Assembly (NCBI GenBank): GCA_965203375.1
Contig: OZ241886.1
Location: 1,116,001 to 1,180,000 of the forward strand
DNA length: 64,000 nt
Direction of reading: 5' to 3'
Origin: CATQHS01 sp965203375
GTDB taxonomy: Bacteria; Actinomycetota; Acidimicrobiia; Acidimicrobiales; Aldehydirespiratoraceae
Position numbers and translations under genes: made by a program. Shown here piece after piece: positions 53,800 to 61,479 of this stretch; position 1 is the stretch's first letter; each line of letters opens with the position of its first letter. Below the pieces are notes generated by a model. That model did not search any database. It was not told the DNA's origin and saw only the letters and a list, made by a program, of their open reading frames with translations.

Positions 53800-54119
53800 C
53801 GCTCCTCGGGGGTTGCGGCCCGTCGCCGAACCCGGCGATTTGGGCCGGTTTGTCCTGTCACCTTCAAGATGCCCCAAAAACCGTGTCAGGTTTCTGCCAA
53901 CCTGTGTCAGGTTTCTGCCAAATTCCCTCTGAGATACACCGATAACAAACCATCTGACACGAAGAGGAAATCTCGGGATCTGCGGGTTTTCGCCGATCTG
54001 ACGAAATCGCCAAAAACAATGTCCCGCCGAGAACCGCTCCGGCACCGCGATTTCTGGCCGGGGGGTGACTCCCCGTGTCGCTGGCTGCGCTGGTGTCGGG
54101 CTGGCTATTCTCTGACCCG
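53800..54119. promoter_or_regulatory. Divergent intergenic region between protease and LuxR-like genes
   Basis: No gene is seen. It contains the 18-bp direct repeat described separately, AT-rich sequence at 53930-54030, and TATTCT (54106-54111) 8 nt before ATG 54120, a likely -10 box for the LuxR-like gene. Promoters for the protease may also lie here. Confidence 0.5.
53883..53921. repeat. Direct repeats GTGTCAGGTTTCTGCCAA, 21 bp apart
   Basis: Two perfect 18-bp copies at 53883-53900 and 53904-53921, spaced 21 bp (two helical turns). TGTCAC at 53858 is a partial third. They may be operator sites for the adjacent LuxR-like regulator or another DNA-binding protein. Confidence 0.6.
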
Positions 54120-54821
54120 ATGGGTGCCAGTGAGGCGCAGGATCATGGGGCGGCGCGGCTGCAACTGGCCTGCGGGCGGATCGTCAACGGGGCCCGGGAC
54201 ATAGCCGAAGCCCACCGGTTCGGAACGGACGATGGGCCCCACCAAGAGCCCTGGACTGCCGAGTACCTCCGCGAGGCGATCAAGATCTACGGCCAGTCGC
54301 TGCCGCGGTCCTACCAGCAGAACATGGCCGCGCTGTTCAGCGACGGCGCAGAGGCCATGGCGGCCCGGTCGATCCCGGCCGGCCTGGCCGAGGAGTGGCT
54401 CATCGTCACCGAGTACATGAGGCAGGCCAGCATCGCCATCGACCGATGGCTGGGCTCCCGGAAGCCGAAATCGCCGTCGGCGGAGATCCCGTCGCCCGAG
54501 ATCGACGATCACACGCCGTCGGTCGTCCGGTTCGAGCGGCTGGCCAAACTCACCACCCGGGAGGGCATCGAACGCCTTGAGCGGGCCGCTCTCGCCGTCC
54601 AGCGGCACCTGGGCGCGCCGACGCTGGCCGGGCTCGACGACGACCAGTTGAACCTGCTGAGGAAGCTGGCGTCGGGCGTGTCCATCCATGCGGTAGCCGG
54701 CAAGCTGCACTACTCGGATCGCACGATCTACCGGGCGATCCAGGACCTGTGCCGGGACCTCGGCGTGGAGAACCGGGTCCAAGCCATCCTCAAGGCCGCT
54801 AAGGAGGGCCTGCTCGACTGA
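54120..54821 (+). CDS. Protein with C-terminal LuxR-like helix-turn-helix
   Basis: About 233 residues. The last 65 (LDDDQLNLLRKLASGVSIHAVAGKLHYSDRTIYRAIQDLCRDLGVENRVQAILKAAKEGLL) match a LuxR/GerE-type HTH, where helix 3 is SDRTIYRAIQDL. The N-terminal 150 residues are helical and unrecognised, with a Pro-rich linker (PKSPSAEIPSPEIDDHTP). No receiver domain or phospho-Asp is seen, so it is not a standard response regulator. The frame opens at 54075, but ATG 54120 follows TATTCT by 8 nt. It is divergent from the protease and lipoprotein genes and may control them via the repeats at 53883 (inference). Confidence 0.7.
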   Translation: MGASEAQDHGAARLQLACGRIVNGARDIAEAHRFGTDDGPHQEPWTAEYLREAIKIYGQSLPRSYQQNMAALFSDGAEAMAARSIPAGLAEEWLIVTEYMRQASIAIDRWLGSRKPKSPSAEIPSPEIDDHTPSVVRFERLAKLTTREGIERLERAALAVQRHLGAPTLAGLDDDQLNLLRKLASGVSIHAVAGKLHYSDRTIYRAIQDLCRDLGVENRVQAILKAAKEGLLD

Positions 54822-54832
54822 ACTTGCCGGCC

Positions 54833-55831
54833 CTACTCGAAGGGCCGGTCGAGAGGTTCCAGCAGGCCGATGTTGGCCTTGGCCCGGGCCAGGGTGGCCG
54901 CGGCGATGGCCCGGGCCTTGTCCGCCCCCACCTGGAGCAGCCGGGCGGTCTCGGCCGGGTCGGCCTCCAACTCGGCGAAGCGGGCCTGCAGCGGCCCCAG
55001 CAGCTCGATCACCGCGGCGGCCGCGTCCGCCTTGAGCGGGCCGTAGCGGGTGTATTGGCCGGCCAGCTCGGCCGGGTCCCGGTCGGTGGCCGCGCCCAGT
55101 ATCGACAGCAGGTTGGACACGCCCGGCTTGGCCTCGAAGTCGTAGCGGACCTCGGACTCGCTGTCGGTCACCGCGGCCTTGATCTTGCGCTCCACGGCGC
55201 CGGGCTCGTCCAGCAGCCCGACCGAGCCCCGGGGGGAGTCCAGAGACTTCGACATCTTGTCGACGGGCCGCTGCAGGTCCATGATCCGGGCCCCGGCCGC
55301 CGGGACCACCGCCTCGGGCACCCTGAACGTCTCCCCGTAGCGGGAGTTGAAGCGCTCGGCGATGTCGCGGGTGATCTCGACGTGCTGGCGCTGGTCGGCC
55401 CCCACCGGCACCTCGTCGGTGTCGTACAACAAGATGTCGGCGGCTTGGAGGGCCGGGTAGGTGAACAGGCCCGCGGAGATGAAGTCGTGGCGGTCGGACT
55501 TGTCCTTGAACTGGGTCATGCGGCTCAGCTCGCCGAACGACACCGTGCATTCCATCAGCCAGGCGCACTCGGTGTGCTCGGGCACGTGGCTCTGCACGAA
55601 GATCGTGCACATCTCGGGGTCGAGGCCGGCGGCCATCAGCAACTGGGAGAGCTTCAAGGTGACCGCCCTCATCTCGCCGGGTTTCTTGGGCACGGTGACG
55701 GCGTGCAGGTCGACCACGCAGAAGAAGGCGTCGGTGCGGTGCTGCATGTCGGCCCAGTTGCGGATGGCGCCCAGGTAGTTGCCCAGGTGCAGGTCGCCGG
55801 TGGGCTGGATGCCCGACAGAACCCGAGTCAC
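54833..55831 (-). CDS. trpS: Tryptophanyl-tRNA synthetase
   Basis: A 332-residue class I synthetase. The HIGH-type motif is in RVLSGIQPTGDLHLGNYLGAIRNW, DLHAVTVP follows, the tryptophan pocket is near LLYDTDEVPVGADQRQHVEITRDIAERFN, and the KMSKS loop is RPVDKMSKSLDSPRGSVGLLD. GTG 55831 is chosen since the family starts MTRVLSG; the frame is open to 55888 but that part is not conserved. It converges on the LuxR-like gene with only 11 bp between stops. It is divergent from scpA. Confidence 0.96.
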   Translation of the reverse strand: MTRVLSGIQPTGDLHLGNYLGAIRNWADMQHRTDAFFCVVDLHAVTVPKKPGEMRAVTLKLSQLLMAAGLDPEMCTIFVQSHVPEHTECAWLMECTVSFGELSRMTQFKDKSDRHDFISAGLFTYPALQAADILLYDTDEVPVGADQRQHVEITRDIAERFNSRYGETFRVPEAVVPAAGARIMDLQRPVDKMSKSLDSPRGSVGLLDEPGAVERKIKAAVTDSESEVRYDFEAKPGVSNLLSILGAATDRDPAELAGQYTRYGPLKADAAAAVIELLGPLQARFAELEADPAETARLLQVGADKARAIAAATLARAKANIGLLEPLDRPFE

Positions 55832-55934
55832 GGGGGGCCAGCGTAGGGGATCGGCCTGCGGGCGGCTCACCGCCGCGGCTTTGAGCACGGAGCCTGCGAA
55901 GGGGATTGACCGCCGGTCGGGCCGGTCGGCCGTC

Positions 55935-55940
55935 TAGGGT
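55935..55940 (+). promoter_or_regulatory. Candidate -10 box (TAGGGT) for scpA
   Basis: TAGGGT lies 7 nt before the scpA ATG at 55948, with no Shine-Dalgarno sequence. Confidence 0.45.
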
Positions 55941-55947
55941 CGCGGCG

Positions 55948-56721
55948 ATGGCCTACGAGGTCTGCACCCCGGTCTTCACCGGGCCGTTCGATCTTCTCCT
56001 CCACCTCATCTTGCGGGACCGGATCGACCTCTATGCGGTCAGCATCTCCGAGATCGTCGACGCCTACCTGGCCGAGCTGGAGAGGATGCAGGGCTGCGAC
56101 CTGGAGGTGACCACCGAGTTCCTGCTGATCGCGGCCACCCTGGTGGAGCTGAAGGCCCGGCGGCTGCTGCCCGACGACACCGAGGTGGACCTCGACGAGG
56201 AGCTGGGCCGGTGGGAGCGGCGGGACCTGCTGCTGGCCCGGCTGGTGGAGTGCAAGACCTTCCGGGAGGTGGCCGCGGTGCTGCGCCACTTCATCGAGGG
56301 GGCGGCCCTGAGCCGGCCCCGCTCGGCCGGGGTGCCCGAGGAATGGCTGGACCGGCCGGCCCCGGTGGTCTCCATCGACCCCGAGGCCCTGGCCGCCGCC
56401 TACCGCCGGGCCGCCGCGCCCCGCCCCGCCCCCCGGGTGGACGTCTCCCACATCACGCCCATCACCGCCACCGTGTCCGCCGCGGTGGCCGAGCTGGTCT
56501 CCGTGCTGCCCGGCTGCCGCCGGATCACCTTCCGCCGGCTCACCGAGGGGATCGCCGACCGGGTGGAGGTCATCGTGCGGTTCCTGGCCGTGTTGGAGCT
56601 GGTCAAGCAGGGTCTGGCCGACATCCGCCAGCCCGCCGCGTCCGACGACATCACCGTGCTGTGGACCGGCCCCGCCGAGATGGCGCCGGCGGCGGTGGCC
56701 GTCGACGCCTACGAGGGCTGA
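55948..56721 (+). CDS. scpA: Segregation and condensation protein A
   Basis: A 257-residue kleisin that bridges the SMC dimer and ScpB in chromosome condensation. The N-terminus VCTPVFTGPFDLLLHLILRDRIDLYAVSISEIVDAYLAEL, LEVTTEFLLIAATLVELKARRLLPDD and the C-terminal winged helix (VIVRFLAVLELVKQGLADIRQ) are standard. The start ATG 55948 is 7 nt after a -10-like box. Its stop overlaps the scpB start (TGATG). Confidence 0.94.
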   Translation: MAYEVCTPVFTGPFDLLLHLILRDRIDLYAVSISEIVDAYLAELERMQGCDLEVTTEFLLIAATLVELKARRLLPDDTEVDLDEELGRWERRDLLLARLVECKTFREVAAVLRHFIEGAALSRPRSAGVPEEWLDRPAPVVSIDPEALAAAYRRAAAPRPAPRVDVSHITPITATVSAAVAELVSVLPGCRRITFRRLTEGIADRVEVIVRFLAVLELVKQGLADIRQPAASDDITVLWTGPAEMAPAAVAVDAYEG

Positions 56722-57578
56722 TGGCCGTGGCGGACAGCGGAGGGGCTGGCGTGTCCGGGGCCGCAGGGGGCGAGGGAAGAACCGCCGGCGCCGAGGCCGG
56801 GGGCGACGACGGACGGGCCGCCGCGGCGGAAGCTGCTGAGAGCGACGGCGGGCTGGCTGCCGCGGCCGAGGCCGGGAGCGACGGCGGGCTGGCTGCCGCG
56901 GCCGAGGCCGGGAGCGACGGCGGGCTGGCTGCCGCGGCCGAGGCCGGGAGCGACGGCGGTCTGGCCGCCGCGGTCGAAGCCGTCTTGATGGTGGCGACGG
57001 AGCCGGTCGCCCCCGAGGCGCTGGGCCGCGTCGTCGGCTGCACCCCGGCCGAGGCCGAGGACCTCTGCGACGCCCTGGCCGACGAGTACGCGGCCCAGAA
57101 GCGGGGCTTCGTGCTGGCCAGGGTGGCCGGCGGCTACCGCTACCAGACCGCGCCCGAGCAGGCCGACTACGTCGAGCGGTTCGTGACCGACGAGCGGGCG
57201 GGCAGGCTGTCGCCCGCGGCCATGGAGACCCTGGCCATCGTGGCCTACAAGCAGCCGGTGTCGCGCAACCAGATCGCGGCCATCCGGGGAGTCAACGTGG
57301 ACGGGGTGGTCCGCACCCTGGTCCAGCGGGGCCTGATCGACGAGGTGGACCGCCACCCGGGACCGGGCCAGGCCGTGCTCTACGGCACCACTCCGCTGTT
57401 CCTGGAGTGCCTGGGTCTCGACTCCACCGGCGACCTGCCCGCCCTGGGCGACTTCGTAGCCGAGGGGGCGGCGGTGGAGGCCCTGGAGGCCGGGCTGCGG
57501 GAGAGCGGCCCCGGATTGCGGAGCCTCGACGCTGGGATGCGGGGCGGCGGCGGCCCCGGCGAGGCGCCGCCGAAGTGA
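56721..57578 (+). CDS. scpB: Segregation and condensation protein B, with repeat-expanded N-terminus
   Basis: A 285-residue protein. The ScpB core begins near residue 85 (VEAVLMVATEPVAPEALGRVVGCTPAEAEDLCDAL) and has two winged helices, with LSPAAMETLAIVAYKQPVSRNQIAAIRGVNVDGVVRTLVQRGLI as the signature. Before it is an extra Ala/Gly/Asp-rich tail with four copies of GSDGGLAAAAEA, the last of which merges into the native start of the domain. ScpB works as a dimer with ScpA and SMC. ATG 56721 overlaps the scpA stop; if an internal start were used the repeats would be skipped, but none with a good context is seen. The stop overlaps rluB (GTGA). Confidence 0.92.
   Translation: MAVADSGGAGVSGAAGGEGRTAGAEAGGDDGRAAAAEAAESDGGLAAAAEAGSDGGLAAAAEAGSDGGLAAAAEAGSDGGLAAAVEAVLMVATEPVAPEALGRVVGCTPAEAEDLCDALADEYAAQKRGFVLARVAGGYRYQTAPEQADYVERFVTDERAGRLSPAAMETLAIVAYKQPVSRNQIAAIRGVNVDGVVRTLVQRGLIDEVDRHPGPGQAVLYGTTPLFLECLGLDSTGDLPALGDFVAEGAAVEALEAGLRESGPGLRSLDAGMRGGGGPGEAPPK
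56841..56984 (+). repeat. 36-bp tandem repeat, four copies, in scpB
   Basis: Units starting AGCGACGGCGGGCTGGCTGC lie at 56841, 56877, 56913 and 56949; the first three are nearly identical and the fourth is diverged. They encode the 12-residue unit GSDGGLAAAAEA and extend the ScpB N-terminus without disturbing the frame. Confidence 0.9.
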
Positions 57579-58429
57579 GCGGTGCCTCCGAGCGGCTCCA
57601 GAAGGCGCTGGCCCGGGCCGGTCTGGGGAGCCGGCGCTCGTGCGAGGAACTGATCGCCGCCGGCCGGGTCACCGTGGACGGGGAGGTGGCCCGGCTCGGA
57701 TGCCGGATCGACCCCGACTCCTCGGTGGTGGCGGTGGACGGGGTGGTGATCGGCCTGGCCGCCGACTTGGTGCATTATCTGCTTAACAAGCCGGCCGGGG
57801 TGGTGACCACTGCCGACGATCCCCAGGGGCGGCCGATCGTCACCGACCTGGTGCCCGGCGAACCCAGGGTCTTCCCCGTCGGCCGCCTCGACGCCGCCAC
57901 CGAGGGCCTGCTGGTGCTGACCAACGACGGCCAGCTCGCCCACCGGCTGACCCATCCGTCGTTCGGCGTGCCCAAGGAGTATCTGGCCGATGTGGAGGGC
58001 CGTCCGTCCCGGGCCGCGGTGCGGGCCCTGCGGGACGGGGTGGACCTCGACGACGGGCCGACCGCGCCGGCCAGGGCGGCCGAGGTGTCGCCGGGCCTGC
58101 TGCGGATCGAGATCCACGAGGGCCGCAACCGCCAGATCCGGCGCATGTGCGAGGCGGTGGGTTATCCGGTGCGGCGGCTGGTGCGGACCCGCATCGGCCC
58201 CATCAGGATCGGGTCCCTGCCGCCGGGCCGGTGGCGGCGGCTCGAACCGCCGGAGGTGAGGGCGCTGGAGCGGGCCGCTACCGCGCTTGATCCTGGCGCT
58301 CCGGGTCCCGCGGCCGCCGATCCCGCTGATCCCGTTCCGGGTCCTCCTGCTCAGGGTCGTGCTGTTCCGGGTTCCGCTGCTCCCGTTCCCGCTTCCGGTG
58401 AGCGAGCCCGCGGAACGCCACCACGATGA
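57575..58429 (+). CDS. rluB: Ribosomal large subunit pseudouridine synthase
   Basis: A 284-residue RsuA/RluB-family enzyme. The S4 domain (ERLQKALARAGLGSRRSCEELIAAGRVTVDGEVA) is followed by the catalytic domain with the Asp in VGRLDAATEGLLVLTNDGQLAHRLTHPSF and EGRNRQIRRMCEAVGYPVRRLVRTRIGPI. It modifies a uridine in the 23S rRNA peptidyl-transferase region. GTG 57575 overlaps the scpB stop. The core ends near residue 235; the last 50 residues are Pro/Ala-rich and overlap, antisense, the 3' part of the convergent membrane-protein gene, so the natural stop may have been lost. Confidence 0.93.
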   Translation: MSGASERLQKALARAGLGSRRSCEELIAAGRVTVDGEVARLGCRIDPDSSVVAVDGVVIGLAADLVHYLLNKPAGVVTTADDPQGRPIVTDLVPGEPRVFPVGRLDAATEGLLVLTNDGQLAHRLTHPSFGVPKEYLADVEGRPSRAAVRALRDGVDLDDGPTAPARAAEVSPGLLRIEIHEGRNRQIRRMCEAVGYPVRRLVRTRIGPIRIGSLPPGRWRRLEPPEVRALERAATALDPGAPGPAAADPADPVPGPPAQGRAVPGSAAPVPASGERARGTPPR

Positions 58430-58715
58430 TCAGGGCCACGCCGGCCGCGGCCAGCGCCGCGCCGATCATCACCGCCGGGTCGAGGTCGGTCCAGAAGCGA
58501 TCGGCGAGGGCTACTGCCCCCACCGCCATCAGCAACAGCCCGCCCACCAGCGCGACCGGGTCAACCGGACTCCGCCGCCTCGGCAGGGTCGTGGAAGATG
58601 CTCGGGTCTCGGAGGGCTCGCCGGCCGGGCTCCGCCGCCTCGGCGGGATCGTGGAGGGTGCTCGGGCCTCGGAGGGCTCGCCGGCGGCCCTGGCCTGGTC
58701 GGTCGGCTCGTTCAT
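58278..58715 (-). CDS. Small two-pass membrane protein with duplicated N-terminus
   Basis: A 145-residue protein. The N-terminus has two copies of a 20-residue unit (AGEPSEARAPSTIPPRRRSP and AGEPSETRASSTTLPRRRSP) encoded by a 60-bp tandem repeat (58566-58685). Two membrane segments follow (about residues 53-70 VALVGGLLLMAVGAVALA and 79-103 AVMIGAALAAAGVALIIVVAF), then a highly charged Arg/Glu/Asp/Gln tail. It lies downstream of the PspC gene on the same strand (16 bp after its stop), suggesting a shared envelope-stress operon. The charged tail is encoded antisense to the end of rluB over 152 bp, so its true 3' end is uncertain. Confidence 0.65.
   Translation of the reverse strand: MNEPTDQARAAGEPSEARAPSTIPPRRRSPAGEPSETRASSTTLPRRRSPVDPVALVGGLLLMAVGAVALADRFWTDLDPAVMIGAALAAAGVALIIVVAFRGLAHRKREREQRNPEQHDPEQEDPERDQRDRRPRDPERQDQAR
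58566..58685. repeat. 60-bp tandem duplication
   Basis: TCCGCCGCCTCGGC(A/G)GG(G/A)TCGTGGA with its flanks occurs at 58571 and 58631, exactly 60 bp apart, inside the membrane-protein gene near its start codon. It is in frame. Confidence 0.8.
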
Positions 58716-58731
58716 GTTCCAGACATCTCCT

Positions 58732-60039
58732 TCATGAGGGCGCAGGCACGGCCACCACTTGGACCGCGCCCAAGCCGAGGTCCAAGTCGAGTTGCAGCAA
58801 ACCGCTGGGCTCAGCCGCGGCGGGAACCGTCAAGTCGTAGTCGATGCCGACGCCGCTCTGGTAGCCGAATCCGTCGTCATAGAGGTAGGAGCCGTCGTCG
58901 ACATCGACGAGAATCCGGCGCCGTGCGTCGAACTGGCCGGCGCCGATGTCGGCGTCGATGACCAACTCGACCGAGTCGGGGACATACACCCGGATTTCGC
59001 CGACGACCAGGCCGATGTCCACCCGGCGGGCCGCCCCGGCGAGATCGAGCCGTCGCATGTCCACGACCAGCTCTCCGATCCCATAGCGGTACTCGTCTTG
59101 CAGGTCGTCGGGGCTGGTGATCTCGACCCGGCGCTCCCCGGCGCCGGACCACAGCGAAACGTCGGTGCCGGCCACCAGCACCAGGGGGACGGCCAGCACC
59201 GCCCCCAGCGCCAGCAGTCCCCGAGCGGGGACGAAGAAGGCGGACACCGCCAGCCCCGCTCCAGCGACCATCACGGCGACGGCCAAGGCGGTGGCGATGC
59301 TGGTTTCGTGAACGGCCAACCCGGCCAGCAGCAGCACCCCCCCGGCCAACACCAGCAGGACCGCCACGGTGAGCGGGCCGGTGACTGAGCGCCGGCGCCG
59401 CCGGGGTTTCCGCCCCTGTTCCGATGCGGCCCCGGAGACCGGCGCGGCCGTGGGGGAGGCGGCCGCCGCCGGTTCCGGGGTCGGTGCCGTGGCCGCGGCG
59501 GCCATGGCGGCGGCCGCGGCTGTTTCCGGAGGCGGCTCGGCGGCCGCGACTGTTGCCGAGGCCGAGGCCCCACTGGCCGCATCCTGTTTGGGGGCTGCCG
59601 CTCGTTCGGCGCCCGAGGTCTTGGGCCACAGGACCAGGGCGGCGCCGGCGGCGATGAGCATCAGCGCCAGGTAGGGGGCGGCGGTGATGATTTCGGTGAA
59701 CAGGTCGAACAGGGTGCGGCTGGCGAGGACGGTGACGTACAGGCCGGCGACGATGGCGGCGATGGCCAAAACGCCGCGGACCCGGCGGGGGTTCTCGTTG
59801 CCCAGGGTGTCGGTCACGATGCTGCCCGACGTGTCCCGGGGCACAGCCAGCCAGCCCACCAGATACAGGGCCAGACCGGCGCCGCCCAAAAAGGTGAGCG
59901 CGATGAAGCCGATCCGCACGATCACCGGGTCGATGCCGAAGTGCTCGCTGATCCCGCCGGCCACCCCGGCGATCATCCGGTCGCCGGTGTTGCGCCGCAG
60001 AGAGGCCCGGTTCTCAGTGTTGTCGGATGGTGTTTCCAT
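58732..60039 (-). CDS. PspC-domain envelope-stress protein
   Basis: A 435-residue membrane protein. The N-terminal PspC domain has RNTGDRMIAGVAGGISEHFGIDPVIVRIGFIALTFLGGAGLALYLVGWLAVP. Further membrane segments follow, then a cytoplasmic Ala-rich linker (about 160-215) and a basic stop RKPRRRRR, then three to four membrane segments. The C-terminal domain (IGELVVDMRRLDLAGAARRVDIGLVVGEIRVYVPDSVELVIDADIGAGQFD) is the beta-solenoid-like adhesin/LiaF-type domain. Such proteins sense envelope stress and usually regulate a nearby histidine kinase. The kinase gene, also with a PspC domain, is divergent from this one. Confidence 0.88.
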   Translation of the reverse strand: METPSDNTENRASLRRNTGDRMIAGVAGGISEHFGIDPVIVRIGFIALTFLGGAGLALYLVGWLAVPRDTSGSIVTDTLGNENPRRVRGVLAIAAIVAGLYVTVLASRTLFDLFTEIITAAPYLALMLIAAGAALVLWPKTSGAERAAAPKQDAASGASASATVAAAEPPPETAAAAAMAAAATAPTPEPAAAASPTAAPVSGAASEQGRKPRRRRRSVTGPLTVAVLLVLAGGVLLLAGLAVHETSIATALAVAVMVAGAGLAVSAFFVPARGLLALGAVLAVPLVLVAGTDVSLWSGAGERRVEITSPDDLQDEYRYGIGELVVDMRRLDLAGAARRVDIGLVVGEIRVYVPDSVELVIDADIGAGQFDARRRILVDVDDGSYLYDDGFGYQSGVGIDYDLTVPAAAEPSGLLQLDLDLGLGAVQVVAVPAPS

Positions 60040-60162
60040 GCCCTCATTGTGCGCGCCGGGCCTCGATTGGGGAATCGGGGATTTCCCTGAAATGCCCCCG
60101 AGCCATGGGGGATCGATCAGGGTGAGACCCTGATGCCGGCCCGGGCCCGCCGTGCGATCATC

Positions 60163-60265
60163 GGCGCGGTGAACCTCCGCCGGGCTCCGGGCCGCGACCG
60201 GGCGAAACCCCCCTCGGTGACGAATTCGGGAGGGGGCGGTTGAACCTGCGCCGGGCTCTGGGCCG
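60163..60265 (+). repeat. Kinase start duplicated: 24-codon minigene
   Basis: GTG 60169 and TTG 60240 (71 bp apart) each precede AACCT(C/G)CGCCGGGCTC. The first opens MNLRRAPGRDRAKPPSVTNS and ends GGGG at TGA 60241-60243, overlapping the TTG start of the kinase (MNLRRALGRDGW). Confidence 0.8.
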
Positions 60266-61418
60266 CGACGGCTGGCCGGCCAGATCGGCCGACGACCGGA
60301 TGATCGCCGGGGTGTGCGGAGGCGTGGCCGCCCGGCTCGGCATCGACGCGGTGATCGTGCGGATCGCCTTCGTGGCCCTGGCCCTGGCCTGGGTGGGCGT
60401 GCCCGCCTACCTGGCGGCGTGGGTGCTGCTCCCCCGGCCCCGACCCCGGCCGGCTGAGACCGCCCGGCCGGCCCGGCCCGCCGTTCCGCCGCCGGGCCCG
60501 GTCCGCCGGCGGGCGGCGGGATTGGCGCTGATCGCGCTGGGCGCGGTTCTGCTGGCCCGGCATCTGGGGGCGGCGCCGCCCGACGCCGTGCTCTGGCCGG
60601 TCCTGTGCGCGGCCCTGGGAGCGGGGTTCGTGGCCTGGAGGATCCCGGTCGGGGTGGCCGGTCGGGCCGCGGCGGCGCGCGTCGTCGGCGGCACCCTGCT
60701 GGTCGCGGTCGGGATCGGGGTGCTGCTGGCCGCCAACCTGTCTCTGGCCGCGGTCCGGGACGGACTGCTGTCCACGGGGCTGGTGGTGGGCGGGCTGGCG
60801 CTGATCGTGGGGCCGTGGGTGGCGGTGCTGGTGCGCGACCGCCGAGACGAGCGCCTCCGCCGCATCCGGGCCGACGAGAGGTCCGACATGGCCGCCCATC
60901 TCCACGACTCGGTGCTGCAGACCCTGGCCCTCATCCAGCGCTCCGACGACCCGGATCTGGTGTCGGCTTTGGCCCGCCGCCAGGAGAGGGAGCTGCGAAG
61001 CTGGCTCTACGCCGACGGCAGCGAGCCGGACGGGGCCACCGTCAAGGCGGCGGTGGAGCATCTGGCCGCGGTGATCGAAGACCGCCACGGCGCGGTGATC
61101 GACGTGGTGGCGGTGGGCGACGCGCCGGTCGACTCCGCCGGCGAATCGCTGGTGGCCGCGGCCGGCGAGGCCATGACCAACGCGGCCCGGTGGTCGGGCA
61201 GCTCGGCCATATGGGTCTACGTCGAGGCGACCGGCGACGCGGTGGAGGTCTTCGTGCGCGACCGCGGCGTCGGCTTCGACCCCGAGGCGGTGGACGACGA
61301 CCGGTTCGGCATCCGGGAGTCGATCCGGGGCCGCCTCCACCGAATCGGCGGCGACTGCGAGATCGTCAGCTCGCCCGGCCAGGGAACCGAGGTGTGCCTG
61401 CGCCTGCCCCGCAACTGA
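60240..61418 (+). CDS. PspC-domain sensor histidine kinase (NarL/HisKA_3 type)
   Basis: A 392-residue kinase. The N-terminal PspC domain has RSADDRMIAGVCGGVAARLGIDAVIVRIAFVALALAWVGVPAYLAAWVLLP. Several membrane segments (about 85-195) follow. The dimerisation helix carries the phospho-acceptor His in DMAAHLHDSVLQTLALIQR, and the ATPase has AGEAMTNAARWSGSSAIWVYVEA (N box) and VFVRDRGVGFDPEAVDDDRFGIRESIRGRL (G boxes). Relatives are encoded next to a LuxR-type response regulator; here none follows, and the restriction-modification gene comes 61 bp later. TTG 60240 is chosen because of the start duplication and alignment. Confidence 0.9.
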   Translation: MNLRRALGRDGWPARSADDRMIAGVCGGVAARLGIDAVIVRIAFVALALAWVGVPAYLAAWVLLPRPRPRPAETARPARPAVPPPGPVRRRAAGLALIALGAVLLARHLGAAPPDAVLWPVLCAALGAGFVAWRIPVGVAGRAAAARVVGGTLLVAVGIGVLLAANLSLAAVRDGLLSTGLVVGGLALIVGPWVAVLVRDRRDERLRRIRADERSDMAAHLHDSVLQTLALIQRSDDPDLVSALARRQERELRSWLYADGSEPDGATVKAAVEHLAAVIEDRHGAVIDVVAVGDAPVDSAGESLVAAAGEAMTNAARWSGSSAIWVYVEATGDAVEVFVRDRGVGFDPEAVDDDRFGIRESIRGRLHRIGGDCEIVSSPGQGTEVCLRLPRN

Positions 61419-61444
61419 CCGCCATTTCGCCCCGCTGATGATGC

Positions 61445-61472
61445 TTGATCTGACATGGACTTCTGCTAGTTT
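61445..61472 (+). promoter_or_regulatory. Promoter of the methyltransferase gene, probably leaderless
   Basis: TTGATC (61445-61450), a 16-bp spacer and TAGTTT (61467-61472) lie just before GTG 61480, 7 nt after the -10 box. Confidence 0.55.
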
Positions 61473-61479
61473 GCTCAGA

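Noticed and set aside
53758..54045. 95-codon minus-strand frame
   Set aside because: Its repeat (GRNLTQVGRNLT) comes from the DNA direct repeats and its end is only the 13-codon start fragment of the protease gene.
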